A stretch of 50,051 nt of DNA, from contig CAKZPE010000046.1 of assembly GCA_937138495.1 (NCBI GenBank), positions 1 to 50,051 on the forward strand. The letters are read 5' to 3'. This document shows, piece by piece, positions 32,589-42,391 of this stretch (position 1 is its first letter; each line of letters starts with the position of its first letter). This DNA is from an uncultured Oceanospirillaceae bacterium. Its GTDB lineage: Bacteria > Pseudomonadota > Gammaproteobacteria > Pseudomonadales > Balneatricaceae. The position numbers were made by a program, and so were the translations under genes. The notes beneath the pieces were generated by a model. The model made no database searches and had not been told where the DNA came from. It was given only the letters and a program-made list of their open reading frames with translations.

Positions 32589-34172
32589 TCAGAACGGCAG
32601 CTTTTTCAGTAAGTGCTGGGCCTGCTTATCCAGCAGCTTCTGATAGCTTTCGTTCACTGCTTTGAGTAATACTTTGTCTTCGTCAGAACGTTCAATGTCG
32701 GCCCCGGCCAGCAGGCTGATTTTCAGGTCAGGTGCTTCGCTGAGGGCAGTATGGCTGATCAGCTCATTACTGTCGGTTGAACGGGTCAGGTAGCGGGCTT
32801 CTTCCTGTAAACGTGGCAGTTTTTTGTAATGGCCGCGGACGATAGCCATATGCAGATTCAGAATCGGTTGCATGCGGCGAATGCGTTGCTGGTTGAATGC
32901 TTTGTACAGCCGGTTAAACAGCTGACTGGCACAGATAGCGTTGATGCCATGAGCGTCTTCAGGATTTGGGCGCAGAAAGGCCAGTTGCAGGTCGCCGTTA
33001 CTCAGCCGGGTGATTTCTCCCTGATAAATGGCGATTACCATTTCCAGCATCCGGGTGTAGTAGTCCTGAGTTTGCTCCAGTTCGGTGGCCGACAGGTTTT
33101 CTGCATGGCCGGACGTCAGATCCAGATAGAGCAGGTAACCGGCTTCTTCTGCGTTAACAATCATTTCCAGTTCTTGTTCGAAGGAATACAGGTCGAGCTG
33201 AACTTCGCCGGTTTCCTGATCGAACAGAGGGTTTTTCAGAATACTTTGCCGGTTGTTTTCGGCCTGTGCCGGTGTTGTTTGCTGCACGTTAGGGATATTC
33301 GTTGCCTGTGGGATTTCAAGTTCTTCAATAATCGGTGCCGGTGAGACGCTTTCAGCCTGACTGTCTGGCTGGGGGTCCGAAGGTGCAAAGCTTGGCATGT
33401 TCGGTGCGTCTGTGTTTGGTCTGAGTAAATCGACCAGTGCATCCTGTGTGGGCGGCGGCGCTGGCTGTTCGGTGTTTTCTGTTCCGGGCTGATTAAACAG
33501 GTCTGCCACTTCCGGTGTAGCGGGAGGTGGAGGCGGGGTGTTTTGTCTGGCTGACTGGCTGGCCAGCTGTGCTTTAAAAGCATCCTTCTGGCGGCTGTCT
33601 TCTTCCGGAGGCAGTGATTCTCTGACTGTGCTTGCCGGTAATTTAGCTGCCAGTTGCCAGGTCAGTAATACACAGATAATGGCAATGATCAGTGCCAGAA
33701 TCAGCGCCTGAAGCAGTAAGCCTCTGAATTGCAGATACTGTTCGGTAGGATTCAGCACCAGTGTCAGGTTGGCGAGGCTTTCGCCCTGCTGGGTAATGGT
33801 GATGTTACGGGTCAGGGTACCCAGGCGGTGAGCGTTACCGGCCCGTGCCAGAAGTTTATCTCCCGGGGTGCTGACACTGATGGCGTCAATGTAGTCCTGA
33901 CGGACCAGCTGATTCAGCTGATAGTTCAGGCTGACCGGATCATTGGCGAGGATCGCGGGTTTGATCAGTGCGCCGGTCTGTTCAGCCAGTAACTGACCCC
34001 GCTGGTGGGTTTGCTGTTCGGCAATCCGTTCCGCGACCAGGTTTAAATAGAAGCCTGCCAGCAGAATGCCCAGAAACAGGCAGGCCGCAACGATGATCGT
34101 TAGTTGCAGTTGCGGGCGTTGCCGGGACGTTTTCAGCATAAGTTGTGTGGCTTTGTTTGATAGAGGCTTCAT
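32589..34172 (-). CDS. AhpA/Smp-like membrane protein with a long disordered linker
   Basis: A 527-residue protein counted from ATG 34172 (a GTG seven codons upstream is also possible; neither has a clear ribosome binding site). TM1 is at about 24-46. A periplasmic segment (about 50-150) has QTGALIKPAILANDPVSLNYQLNQL and the YIDAISVSTPGDKLLA strand, as in the Smp/YtjB (PF10144) family. TM2 is at about 155-175, followed by a Pro/Gln/Ala-rich linker (about 185-315) and a C-terminal globular domain (about 330-527) with a distant nucleotide-cyclase-like look (LLYLDLTSGHAENLS, ITRLSNGDLQLAFL). Pseudomonas AhpA and E. coli YtjB are near serB; serB is absent here. It is divergent from proA and upstream of the TauE gene. 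Function is unknown. Confidence 0.6.
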   Translation of the reverse strand: MKPLSNKATQLMLKTSRQRPQLQLTIIVAACLFLGILLAGFYLNLVAERIAEQQTHQRGQLLAEQTGALIKPAILANDPVSLNYQLNQLVRQDYIDAISVSTPGDKLLARAGNAHRLGTLTRNITITQQGESLANLTLVLNPTEQYLQFRGLLLQALILALIIAIICVLLTWQLAAKLPASTVRESLPPEEDSRQKDAFKAQLASQSARQNTPPPPPATPEVADLFNQPGTENTEQPAPPPTQDALVDLLRPNTDAPNMPSFAPSDPQPDSQAESVSPAPIIEELEIPQATNIPNVQQTTPAQAENNRQSILKNPLFDQETGEVQLDLYSFEQELEMIVNAEEAGYLLYLDLTSGHAENLSATELEQTQDYYTRMLEMVIAIYQGEITRLSNGDLQLAFLRPNPEDAHGINAICASQLFNRLYKAFNQQRIRRMQPILNLHMAIVRGHYKKLPRLQEEARYLTRSTDSNELISHTALSEAPDLKISLLAGADIERSDEDKVLLKAVNESYQKLLDKQAQHLLKKLPF

Positions 34173-34342
34173 ATGTATCTGTTTAATTAACACTTACGCA
34201 GTCATTCTGCTCCGGTTTTGGCAGCAATCAGGCCGCCATTATCCAGCCGGGAGATAATAGCAGTTCGCCGGGGCAAATGTCTGTGCCTGCGGGTGCTTTT
34301 ATTGCAGGATTATGATTCCTGATTTGTCGGAGAGATCAGGCC

Positions 34343-34371
34343 TTTTTCCTGTCAGGGCGCCGGGGTATAAT
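34343..34371 (+). promoter_or_regulatory. Candidate promoter of the proA-nadD cluster
   Basis: A perfect -10 TATAAT (34366-34371) lies 24 bases before the proA ATG; the -35 region (TTTTTC at 34343) is poor. The -10 sits inside the small palindrome GGGG-TATAATG-CCCC. It would start a transcript running into the long cell-wall and lipoate cluster. Confidence 0.45.
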
Positions 34372-34394
34372 GCCCCATCTCCAAGGGGTACTCC

Positions 34395-35648
34395 ATGAAT
34401 GTAACTGAATATATGGCCCAGCTGGGTCAGCAGGCGCGGGTTGCTTCCCGCGCGATTGCAAAAGCCGATACCGGCCTTAAAAACCGCGCTTTGCTGGCAA
34501 TGGCGGATGCTATTGATGCGTCCCGTGACGCGCTGGTTGAGGCCAATGCCAAAGATCTGGCGCAGGGCGAGGCCAATGGCCTGGATGCTGCTATGCTGGA
34601 TCGCCTGCAGCTTAAGTCCAGTCAGATCGATACTATGATTGAAGGTTTACGGCAGGTTGCTGCCTTACCTGATCCCACCGGTGCGATTACTGATATGAAC
34701 TATCTGCCCAGTGGTATTCAGGTAGGCAAAATGCGGGTACCGCTTGGTGTAATCGGTATTATTTATGAGTCACGTCCGAATGTGACTGTAGAAGCTGCCA
34801 GCCTGTGTCTGAAGTCCGGTAATGCGACCATTCTGCGGGGTGGTTCAGAAGCGATCCACAGTAATGCAGCGGTTGCAGAATGCATTAAGGCAGGCCTGAA
34901 AGCCGTGGGCCTGCCTGAGCATGCTGTACAGGTAGTGGAAACCACTGACCGTGCTGCGGTCGGTGAGCTGATCACCATGCCTGAATATGTGGATGTTATT
35001 GTGCCCCGGGGCGGTAAAGGCCTGATTGAACGGGTCAGCCGTGATGCCAAGGTTACAGTGATCAAGCACCTTGACGGTATCTGTCATGTCTATATTGATG
35101 ATGAAGCAGACCATGCCAAGGCTGTGAACGTAGCGCTGAACGCAAAGACCCACCGTTACGGTACCTGTAACACGATGGAAACTTTGCTTGTTCATGAGTC
35201 CCGCACGGAAGTGCTGCAGGAACTGGCTGAACGTTACCGCGCGGCAGGTGTTGAGCTGCGTGGCTGTGCAAGAACGCTTGAAGTTTTGCCGTTTGCCACT
35301 GAGGCCACTGAAGAAGACTGGGCGACTGAGTATCTGGCGCCGGTACTGGCGATTAAGCTGGTAGCGGATATGGACGAAGCTATTGCGCATATTAACCGGT
35401 ATGGTTCGCACCATACGGATGCCATCATTACTGAGAACTACACCAAGTCCCGCAGTTTCCTGCGTGAAGTGGATTCCAGTTCGGTGATGGTGAACGCATC
35501 TACCCGTTTTGCTGACGGTTTTGAGTACGGTCTGGGGGCTGAGATCGGTATTTCTACCGATAAGATTCATGCCCGTGGTCCGGTAGGTCTGGATGGCCTG
35601 ACGTCCCAGAAGTATGTGGTACTGGGCGACGGTCATATTCGTCAGTGA
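34395..35648 (+). CDS. proA: Gamma-glutamyl phosphate reductase
   Basis: A 417-residue NADPH-dependent enzyme of the aldehyde dehydrogenase fold that makes glutamate semialdehyde for proline. Catalytic Cys258 lies in [36 protein letters not shown] and [12 protein letters not shown] are the cofactor-binding segments. The length is normal. Ribosome binding site AAGGGG. Its stop overlaps the nadD start (GTGA). proA next to nadD and rsfS is a common gammaproteobacterial arrangement; proB is elsewhere. Confidence 0.97.
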   Translation: MNVTEYMAQLGQQARVASRAIAKADTGLKNRALLAMADAIDASRDALVEANAKDLAQGEANGLDAAMLDRLQLKSSQIDTMIEGLRQVAALPDPTGAITDMNYLPSGIQVGKMRVPLGVIGIIYESRPNVTVEAASLCLKSGNATILRGGSEAIHSNAAVAECIKAGLKAVGLPEHAVQVVETTDRAAVGELITMPEYVDVIVPRGGKGLIERVSRDAKVTVIKHLDGICHVYIDDEADHAKAVNVALNAKTHRYGTCNTMETLLVHESRTEVLQELAERYRAAGVELRGCARTLEVLPFATEATEEDWATEYLAPVLAIKLVADMDEAIAHINRYGSHHTDAIITENYTKSRSFLREVDSSSVMVNASTRFADGFEYGLGAEIGISTDKIHARGPVGLDGLTSQKYVVLGDGHIRQ

Positions 35649-36310
35649 GCAACCCTGTTAAACCTTCTGTTTATGCCTTTATGGGTGGGACTTTTGATCC
35701 CATCCATAATGGTCACCTGCGTACAGCGCTGGAAATCCGTGACTGGCTGAGTGCTGATCAGGTTGCGCTGATGCCGTCGAAGGTGCCGGTACACCGGCAA
35801 CAGCCGGGGGCAGGATCAGAGCAGCGTCTGGCGATGGTTGAACAGGCCGTGGCTGCCGAGCCCGGGCTTTGTGCTGATCCCCGGGAAGTGTTATCCGTTA
35901 AGCCTTCTTATACGGTACTGACCCTTGAGGCCCTGCGGGCGGAACTGGGTAATGATGTGCCGGTCTGCATGATTCTGGGAATGGATGCATACTTGTCGTT
36001 GCCTGCCTGGGATCGCTGGCAGGAGCTTATCCAACTGGCACATATTGTCGTTGTGAAACGACCGGGTTGGGTATATCAGCCGGGTGAACAGATGAAGGCG
36101 TTTACCCGCACGTATGAAGTCACCGATAAACACAGAATATTAACTGAGCCGGCGGGGCGGGTGATTTTTCACGAGCTGACGCCGCTGGCCATATCTGCCA
36201 CACAGATACGTACACTGGTGAGTGAGGGGCATTCTCCCCGGTATTTGCTCCCGGACAGCGTCTGGCAGTATATCCAACAACAGCAGCTGTATGGCTGTAA
36301 ATCAAAGTAA
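35645..36310 (+). CDS. nadD: Nicotinate-nucleotide adenylyltransferase
   Basis: A 221-residue enzyme that joins NaMN and ATP to make deamido-NAD. The nucleotidyltransferase motif [12 protein letters not shown] is at 14-25 and the second ATP motif ISATQIR near residue 185. [17 protein letters not shown] is the substrate-binding helix. The start is GTG at 35645, overlapping the proA stop by four bases, so it is translationally coupled. The length is typical. Confidence 0.95.
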   Translation: MSNPVKPSVYAFMGGTFDPIHNGHLRTALEIRDWLSADQVALMPSKVPVHRQQPGAGSEQRLAMVEQAVAAEPGLCADPREVLSVKPSYTVLTLEALRAELGNDVPVCMILGMDAYLSLPAWDRWQELIQLAHIVVVKRPGWVYQPGEQMKAFTRTYEVTDKHRILTEPAGRVIFHELTPLAISATQIRTLVSEGHSPRYLLPDSVWQYIQQQQLYGCKSK

Positions 36311-36325
36311 GGTATAGATTAACCA

Positions 36326-36667
36326 ATGGAATTAGATCAGATGATCAATGTTATACATGATGCCCTTGAAGATATGAAAGCCAAGGACATCGTTGAGCTG
36401 GACGTCAGTGAGAAGTCGACGGTAACCGACCGTATGATCATCGCCAGCGGTACTTCTAAGCGCCATGTGCAGTCAATCGGCCAGCATGTTCTGGAGCAGG
36501 TAAAAGCCAGTGGTTTACTGCCAATGGGGATTGAAGGGCAGGATACCGGTGAGTGGGTGCTGGTGGATCTGGGCGATGCGATTGTGCACGTGATGATGCC
36601 GGATGCGAGAAGTTTTTACGATCTTGAGAAACTCTGGGGCTTTGACGAAGTCGATACTAAGAGCTGA
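36326..36667 (+). CDS. rsfS: Ribosomal silencing factor RsfS
   Basis: A 113-residue RsfS/Iojap protein: ALEDMKAKDIVELDVSEKSTVTDRMIIASGTSKRHVQSI, then GEWVLVDLGDAIVHVMMPDARSFYDLEKLW. It binds L14 of the large subunit and blocks joining with the small subunit when growth slows. It lies 15 bases after nadD and 45 before rlmH, in the order conserved across many bacteria. Confidence 0.95.
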   Translation: MELDQMINVIHDALEDMKAKDIVELDVSEKSTVTDRMIIASGTSKRHVQSIGQHVLEQVKASGLLPMGIEGQDTGEWVLVDLGDAIVHVMMPDARSFYDLEKLWGFDEVDTKS

Positions 36668-36712
36668 TTTGTTTTCAGTGACGCTAATCCGCACGGAGTA
36701 CAGACCGCTGCT

Positions 36713-37180
36713 ATGAAAATTCGCCTGATTGCGGTTGGCACGAAGATGCCGAAATGGGTGACCGAAGGTTGCCAGGAATATCTGAAGCGTTTACCGGCTG
36801 AGTTTTCGATGGAAATCATCGAGATTCAGTCGGGACACCGGGGGAAAGGTGCTGATATCGCCCGGGCTAAACGTCAGGAAGGTGACGCTATGCTGGCGGC
36901 AATAGGCAAGGGCGACCGGGTAGTTGCGCTTGAGGTTGGCGGTAAAAACTGGAGTACAGAACAGCTGGCTGAGCAGGCTGAAAACTGGCAGATGTCGGGC
37001 CAGAACGTCAGCTTGCTGGTGGGTGGCCCGGACGGGCTCGCACCGGAATGCCTGGCGCAGGCGGATCAGAAATGGTCATTGTCAGGGCTGACATTGCCGC
37101 ACCCGCTGGTGCGTATTCTGCTGGCAGAACAGATTTACCGGGCCTGGAGCATTATCCAGGGGCATCCATATCACAAATAG
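36713..37180 (+). CDS. rlmH: 23S rRNA pseudouridine(1915) N3-methyltransferase RlmH
   Basis: A 155-residue SPOUT-class methyltransferase of exactly the E. coli length. It starts [16 protein letters not shown], with the trefoil-knot SAM site [12 protein letters not shown] and the end [17 protein letters not shown], which is nearly universal. It methylates the pseudouridine at 1915 in helix 69 on assembled ribosomes. It sits between rsfS and mrdA, the classical order. Confidence 0.97.
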   Translation: MKIRLIAVGTKMPKWVTEGCQEYLKRLPAEFSMEIIEIQSGHRGKGADIARAKRQEGDAMLAAIGKGDRVVALEVGGKNWSTEQLAEQAENWQMSGQNVSLLVGGPDGLAPECLAQADQKWSLSGLTLPHPLVRILLAEQIYRAWSIIQGHPYHK

Positions 37181-37243
37181 TGAGTAAACCGGTGGCCACT
37201 GGATGGCTGCGCGGTTTAGCGCTAACGACATTACTGTAAACAC

Positions 37244-39271
37244 ATGGCCGTACTTGAAAGCCTGAAGGATCACACAAAAGAAGGAAATACCTTCCTGTCC
37301 CGGGCGCTGATCGCCTTTGTGATCGTCTGCATCCTGCTTGGGGTGCTGATCGGCCGACTCTATTACCTGCAGGTGGTTGAGTATGAGCATCAGGCAGCCC
37401 TTTCTGATGATAACCGTATCCAGTTGCAACCGGTGGCCCCCACGCGCGGGCTGATTTATGACCGTAACGGTATTCTGCTGGCGGATAACCGTCCCAGCTA
37501 CAGCGTTACCATCATGAAGGAAGAAGTTGAGGACCTTGAAGAGGTTCTGACTGAATTACAAAAGCTGATTCCGGTCACCGAACGTCAGCTGAAAACCTTC
37601 CGTAAACGTTTTAAGCAGCGTCGCCGCCCTTATGAAACCGTGCCGCTGCGCTTCCGGCTGACCCCTGAAGAAATCGCCAAGATCGGCGTGAATTATTACC
37701 GTTTGCCCGGTGTGCAGGTCGAGGCGGACCTGATCCGCTATTACCCTTACGGCGCCAGCCTGGTGCATGCGCTGGGGTATGTCGGACGGATTAATGAGAA
37801 AGAACTGCAGCGGGTCGATCCGACCAATTACAGCGCAACCCATTATATCGGTAAACTGGGAATCGAGAAGTTCTACGAGCCTCTGCTTCACGGCACGGTT
37901 GGTCACCACAAGGTAGAAACCAACGCCCGGGGCAGGGTCATGCGGGTGCTGGAACGCACGGACCCGATACCGGGGAAAGACATTGTCCTGAATCTGGATA
38001 TCCGTTTGCAGCAGGCAACTGAAAAGTTGCTGGGTGAGCGCCGGGCGTCAGTGGTTGCAATCGATCCAAAAACCGGCGGCATTCTGGCACTGGTCAGTAC
38101 GCCGGGTTACGACCCGAATATGTTTGTCACCGGGATTAGTCAGAAAAATTACACTGCGTTGCGTGAGTCGGAAGATTTGCCGCTGTTTAACCGCGCCTTG
38201 CGGGGGCAGTATCCTCCGGGATCGACGATTAAACCGGTCGTGGCGATGAGTGTTATTGATAGCGGTGTGGTCAGTCCGTCTCATACTGTCTGGGATCCGG
38301 GCTTTATGACGTTGAGTAAAGGTGGCCGGCGCTACCGTGACTGGAAACGGGGCGGTCATGGCCGGGTAGGGCTGGATATGGCCCTGTATCAGTCCTGTGA
38401 TGTCTGGTTCTACGATGTCGCCAACCGTGCCGGGGTCGATGTGATGTCAGGCTATCTGGATAAGTTTGGCTTCGGCCAGGTGACCAGCCTTGATCTGCCG
38501 GAAGCTTTGCCGGGGATACTCCCGTCACGAGCCTGGAAGAAACGCACTGGCCGGGGCTCATGGTTTCCGGGGGATTCTCTGAACCTGAGTATTGGTCAGG
38601 GCTGGATGCTGGCGACGCCGTTACAGCTGGCAACTTCTGCAATGGTGCTGGCAAACCGGGGTGAATGGAAACAGCCGGCCATGCTGAAAAGTATTGTGAC
38701 AAAAGATAAAGGCATGCAGATTAAGCAGGATGCCGATGGCCGTTTGGTGGCTGTGAATAATCAGCCGATTCAGCCCGGTCAGCCTCTGGAAGAAAGCATT
38801 ATCAGTATTCCGAGCCGGGGCAAGAAAATGCCTGATGTGAAGCTCAATACACCGGCGTACTGGGATAATATCATCGACGGCATGATTGCTGTCGTACACG
38901 GTGAGCGGGGTACCGCACGGCGGATCGGTAAAGGTATCGACTTCCAGATAGCCGGTAAAACCGGTACTGCTCAGGTCGTGGGTATCAAACAGGATGAAAC
39001 CTATGATGCTGAAAAACTGGCCGAACGGCACCGTGACCATGCGCTCTTTGTAGCCTTTGCACCGGTAGATGATCCGAAGATTGCTGTGGCTGTGATTGTG
39101 GAAAATGGCGGTGGCGGCTCCAGTACTGCGGCGCCGGTCGCCCGGGAAGTGATGGATGCCTTCTTTGAACTGGGGCAGAACGACATGATTGCTGCACAGG
39201 CTGCCGCGAAAAAAGCCAGCCCTGTGGCTGTGCAGGCTACTGACGAAGTAACCGTAACGGAGGCGCCCTGA
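37244..39271 (+). CDS. mrdA: Penicillin-binding protein 2 (elongasome transpeptidase)
   Basis: A 675-residue PBP2, the transpeptidase of the rod-shape machine. One membrane helix lies at about 20-43. The pedestal domain begins with RGLIYDRNGILLADNRPSYSV. The transpeptidase domain has PPGSTIKP with catalytic Ser327 and Lys330, the SCD motif in YQSCDVWFYD (SxN position) and AGKTGTAQV near residue 570. The last 35 residues are Ala/Val-rich and probably flexible. It overlaps rodA by one base, so the two partner proteins are made together. It lies 63 bases after rlmH. Confidence 0.96.
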   Translation: MAVLESLKDHTKEGNTFLSRALIAFVIVCILLGVLIGRLYYLQVVEYEHQAALSDDNRIQLQPVAPTRGLIYDRNGILLADNRPSYSVTIMKEEVEDLEEVLTELQKLIPVTERQLKTFRKRFKQRRRPYETVPLRFRLTPEEIAKIGVNYYRLPGVQVEADLIRYYPYGASLVHALGYVGRINEKELQRVDPTNYSATHYIGKLGIEKFYEPLLHGTVGHHKVETNARGRVMRVLERTDPIPGKDIVLNLDIRLQQATEKLLGERRASVVAIDPKTGGILALVSTPGYDPNMFVTGISQKNYTALRESEDLPLFNRALRGQYPPGSTIKPVVAMSVIDSGVVSPSHTVWDPGFMTLSKGGRRYRDWKRGGHGRVGLDMALYQSCDVWFYDVANRAGVDVMSGYLDKFGFGQVTSLDLPEALPGILPSRAWKKRTGRGSWFPGDSLNLSIGQGWMLATPLQLATSAMVLANRGEWKQPAMLKSIVTKDKGMQIKQDADGRLVAVNNQPIQPGQPLEESIISIPSRGKKMPDVKLNTPAYWDNIIDGMIAVVHGERGTARRIGKGIDFQIAGKTGTAQVVGIKQDETYDAEKLAERHRDHALFVAFAPVDDPKIAVAVIVENGGGGSSTAAPVAREVMDAFFELGQNDMIAAQAAAKKASPVAVQATDEVTVTEAP

Positions 39272-40407
39272 TGCGTGATTTTGAACGCACGATGCCGGAG
39301 GCGCAGCCCCATCTTGCACGTCGCCGGGGGCTTTGGTCCTATACCCATCTGGATGCCTGGCTGCTGATTCTGTTACTGATGCTGTGCAGTTATGGCCTGT
39401 TGATTCTCTACAGTGCTTCTGGCGGTGACATGGATTATGTCACCCGTCAGGGGATTCGTCTGGGGGCCGGTTTTGCTGTTATGGTGGTTCTGGCTCAGTT
39501 CCGGCCACGTTTCTTTGCACACTGGGCGCCGATTTTATACGTAATTGGAGTTGCTCTGCTGGTGGGGGTGCTGCTCTTTGGGGTAGGAGCAAAAGGTGCT
39601 CAGCGCTGGCTGGCTCTGCCGGGATTTCGCTTCCAGCCCTCTGAAATTATGAAACTGGTCTTGCCGCTGATGGTGGCGGGATATCTGGCGAAGCGGGCAT
39701 TACCCCCCAGTTTTAAGCACATATTCATCTCGCTGGGCCTAGTGTTTGTGCCGGTGGTAATGATCATGAAACAGCCTGATCTCGGGACTTCTCTGCTGAT
39801 TGCTGCATCCGGTATTTTTGTACTCTTGCTGTCCGGTATTTATTGGCGTTACATCTTTGGTGCGCTGGCGGTAGCGGCGGCAGGCCTGCCCGGTTTATGG
39901 ATGGTCATGAAGGATTATCAGAAACAGCGGGTGCTGACCTTCCTTGATCCGGAAAGCGATCCGCTGGGGGCGGGCTGGAATATTATTCAGTCCAAGGCGG
40001 CTATCGGCTCAGGCGGTATATCCGGTAAGGGCTGGTTTCAGGGCACTCAGTCACAGCTGGACTTTCTGCCGGAAAGCCATACTGACTTTATCATTGCGGT
40101 ATTGGCTGAAGAGCAGGGCATGGTCGGTGTACTGATACTCTTATCACTGTATTTAATGATCATTGCACGGGGGCTGATCATTGCTGTGCAGGCGCAGGAC
40201 AGTTTCGGACGCCTGGTTGCCGGCAGTGTCACTCTGACATTTTTTGTATATGTGTTTGTAAATATCGGCATGGTAAGTGGCTTGCTGCCTGTGGTGGGTG
40301 TGCCCCTGCCACTGGTGAGCTATGGCGGAACATCTATTGTAACGCTGATGGCCGGTTTCGGATTGCTGATGTCGGTTCATACGCACCGGCAAATGATCAA
40401 ACGTTAA
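39271..40407 (+). CDS. rodA: RodA, SEDS-family peptidoglycan glycosyltransferase
   Basis: A 378-residue SEDS protein with ten membrane helices. Signature stretches are GAQRWLALPGFRFQPSEIMKL (with the essential Gln-Pro-Ser-Glu), KQPDLGTSLL, QSKAAIGSGGISGKGW, LPESHTDFIIAVLAEEQG and LPLVSYGGTSIV near the end. It polymerises lipid II and works with PBP2, whose gene overlaps its ATG. Length and order match other gammaproteobacteria. Confidence 0.97.
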   Translation: MRDFERTMPEAQPHLARRRGLWSYTHLDAWLLILLLMLCSYGLLILYSASGGDMDYVTRQGIRLGAGFAVMVVLAQFRPRFFAHWAPILYVIGVALLVGVLLFGVGAKGAQRWLALPGFRFQPSEIMKLVLPLMVAGYLAKRALPPSFKHIFISLGLVFVPVVMIMKQPDLGTSLLIAASGIFVLLLSGIYWRYIFGALAVAAAGLPGLWMVMKDYQKQRVLTFLDPESDPLGAGWNIIQSKAAIGSGGISGKGWFQGTQSQLDFLPESHTDFIIAVLAEEQGMVGVLILLSLYLMIIARGLIIAVQAQDSFGRLVAGSVTLTFFVYVFVNIGMVSGLLPVVGVPLPLVSYGGTSIVTLMAGFGLLMSVHTHRQMIKR

Positions 40408-40469
40408 TAATTATATGGCTGGGAAATGTCATCATCCCGGTATGAGTCAGACAGTAAAAGGGTATTAGG

Positions 40470-41468
40470 GTGAAACGGAATATATTACGTGCCTTTGTTG
40501 GCCTGGGAGTAAGTTGGTTATTGGTTGCGCCGGGTATCTCGGTGGCGAAAACAACAGACAGTTATGCACAGCGGCCTGAGGCTCAGGCACTGATTGCTGA
40601 ACTGGTTGAACAGGGTTTTTCCAAAGCTGAACTGGAAAAGGTGCTTGATCAGGCCAAGCAGCAAAAGAGCATACTGAAAGCGATGTCCCGTCCGGCTGAA
40701 AAACGCCTGACCTGGGGGGAATACCGCAAGTTGTTCCTGACGAAGAAACGTATCAGTCAGGGGCTGAAATTTTGGAAAGAGAACCGCCAGACGCTGGCTA
40801 AAGCTGAGCAGCAGTTTGGTGTGCCGGCGGAAATTATCGTGGCCATTATTGGCATTGAAACCAGCTATGGACGAATTACCGGTAACTACCGGGTAGTCGA
40901 TGCACTGGCTACGCTGGGCTTTGATTATCCGCGGCGGGCAGCGTTTTTCCGGGAACAATTAAAAGAGTATTTTCTGCTGACCCGTGCCGAAGGCGTTGAT
41001 CCACTGACTCTGAAGGGGTCATATGCGGGTGCGATGGGGCTGGGACAGTTCATTCCGAGCAGTTTTAACAGCTATGCGATCGATTTTGATGGCGACAACA
41101 AAAAGGACATCTGGAATAATCCCACAGATGCCATCGGCAGTGTGGCTAACTATTTTGCAGAGCATGGCTGGAAAACCGGGGGCACTGTCAGAATTGAAGC
41201 CATTGCGCCGGCAACCGCTGAAAAGGACTGGTTTAACGACGGTTTAAAGCCCAAGCTGAATATGGCCGAATGGCGTGCCAGAGATTTCAGCAGTGCAGCG
41301 GAACTTGATGACGCTGAAATGGTCAGTCTAATGCGGCTTGAAAAGGATGGTCAGTTTCAGGACTGGTTCGGTCTGCACAATTTTTATGTAATAACCCGTT
41401 ATAACCACAGCCGCCTGTATGCGTCGGCGGTGTATGAGTTAAGTGCTGCGCTGAAGGCTAAGCAATAA
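40470..41468 (+). CDS. mltB: Membrane-bound lytic murein transglycosylase B (soluble form)
   Basis: A 332-residue lytic transglycosylase of the MltB family, which cuts glycan strands and leaves 1,6-anhydroMurNAc ends. A Sec signal covers about residues 1-26 and no lipobox Cys is present, so it is periplasmic rather than lipid-anchored. Catalytic Glu130 lies in AIIGIETSYGR; GSYAGAMGLGQFIPSSF is the substrate-groove motif, and DFDGDNKKDIWNN is the EF-hand-like calcium loop. It is 62 bases after rodA in a cell-wall operon. Confidence 0.94.
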   Translation: MKRNILRAFVGLGVSWLLVAPGISVAKTTDSYAQRPEAQALIAELVEQGFSKAELEKVLDQAKQQKSILKAMSRPAEKRLTWGEYRKLFLTKKRISQGLKFWKENRQTLAKAEQQFGVPAEIIVAIIGIETSYGRITGNYRVVDALATLGFDYPRRAAFFREQLKEYFLLTRAEGVDPLTLKGSYAGAMGLGQFIPSSFNSYAIDFDGDNKKDIWNNPTDAIGSVANYFAEHGWKTGGTVRIEAIAPATAEKDWFNDGLKPKLNMAEWRARDFSSAAELDDAEMVSLMRLEKDGQFQDWFGLHNFYVITRYNHSRLYASAVYELSAALKAKQ

Positions 41469-41497
41469 GTTTACTTGCAACGGAAGAAGGCAAATAC

Positions 41498-42340
41498 ATG
41501 ATCAGAGCATTATTCGGTAGCGTTCTGCTTGTGCTGCTAGCAGGCTGTTCTTTCCTGCCTGGCGGCGGTGGCAGTGACGGCGGTGGCCGTTACTCGATTA
41601 AACAGGACCGGCCGCCGGATGAAACCGATGTGGATGTGTCAAAAATTCCTGATGCTGTTCCCCGGGCAGAGCCAAAAAGCCGTGGCGGTAATAAAAGCCG
41701 TTATGAGGTGTTTGGTAAAACATACTATGTGTTGCCGTCATCTGCGGGCTATAAAGAGCGGGGCATTGCATCCTGGTATGGCAAAAAATTCCATGGGCAT
41801 AAAACCTCAAACGGTGAGATTTATGACATGTTTGCCATGACCGCTGCGCACAAGTCGTTGCCTTTGCCCACCTATGTGCAGGTAACGAACTTAAAGAATA
41901 ACCGCAAAATTATTGTCCGGGTGAATGATCGGGGGCCTTTCCATGAAGGGCGGATTATTGATCTTTCCTTTGTGGCGGCAAAAAAACTCGATATGCTGGG
42001 TGGCGGTGTAACCCGGGTTGAAGTTGAAGCCATTGATCCCCGTACCTGGCAGAGTGCCCGCGGTGTGGTTGCCGCTGGCCAGCAGGTAACATCCCAGCAA
42101 GGCGGTAAAAAACGTTACCTTCAGGTTGGGGCGTTTAGCCTGCTGAGCAGTGCTGAACAGGCCAGCCGTGAGCTGAACGATCTGTTTGGCAATTTGCCGG
42201 TACGGATTGTGCCGTTAGCCAAAGGTGACCTGACCCTGTACCGGGTTCAGCTGGGGCCGGTGGATTCCGGTGCTAACCTGGCGGAAATTGTTTCCCGGGT
42301 TGAAGCGGCCGGTTATGCCCAGCCGCATCTGGTGGACTGA
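41498..42340 (+). CDS. rlpA: Septal ring lytic transglycosylase RlpA
   Basis: A 280-residue outer-membrane lipoprotein. The lipobox LLAGC puts the acylated Cys at residue 17, followed by a Gly/Ser-rich stretch. The double-psi barrel domain (about 85-175) has GIASWYGKKFHGHKTSNGEIYDM and VRVNDRGPFHEGRIIDLS, with the catalytic Asp/His positions. A C-terminal SPOR domain (about 205-280: KRYLQVGAFSLLSSAEQASRELN) binds naked glycan strands at division sites. Ribosome binding site GAAGAAGG. It sits between mltB and dacA as usual. Confidence 0.94.
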   Translation: MIRALFGSVLLVLLAGCSFLPGGGGSDGGGRYSIKQDRPPDETDVDVSKIPDAVPRAEPKSRGGNKSRYEVFGKTYYVLPSSAGYKERGIASWYGKKFHGHKTSNGEIYDMFAMTAAHKSLPLPTYVQVTNLKNNRKIIVRVNDRGPFHEGRIIDLSFVAAKKLDMLGGGVTRVEVEAIDPRTWQSARGVVAAGQQVTSQQGGKKRYLQVGAFSLLSSAEQASRELNDLFGNLPVRIVPLAKGDLTLYRVQLGPVDSGANLAEIVSRVEAAGYAQPHLVD

Positions 42341-42391
42341 ATAGCAACATACGCTGCCGTGGGCAGTGAATAAACGACAACGATAAAGATA

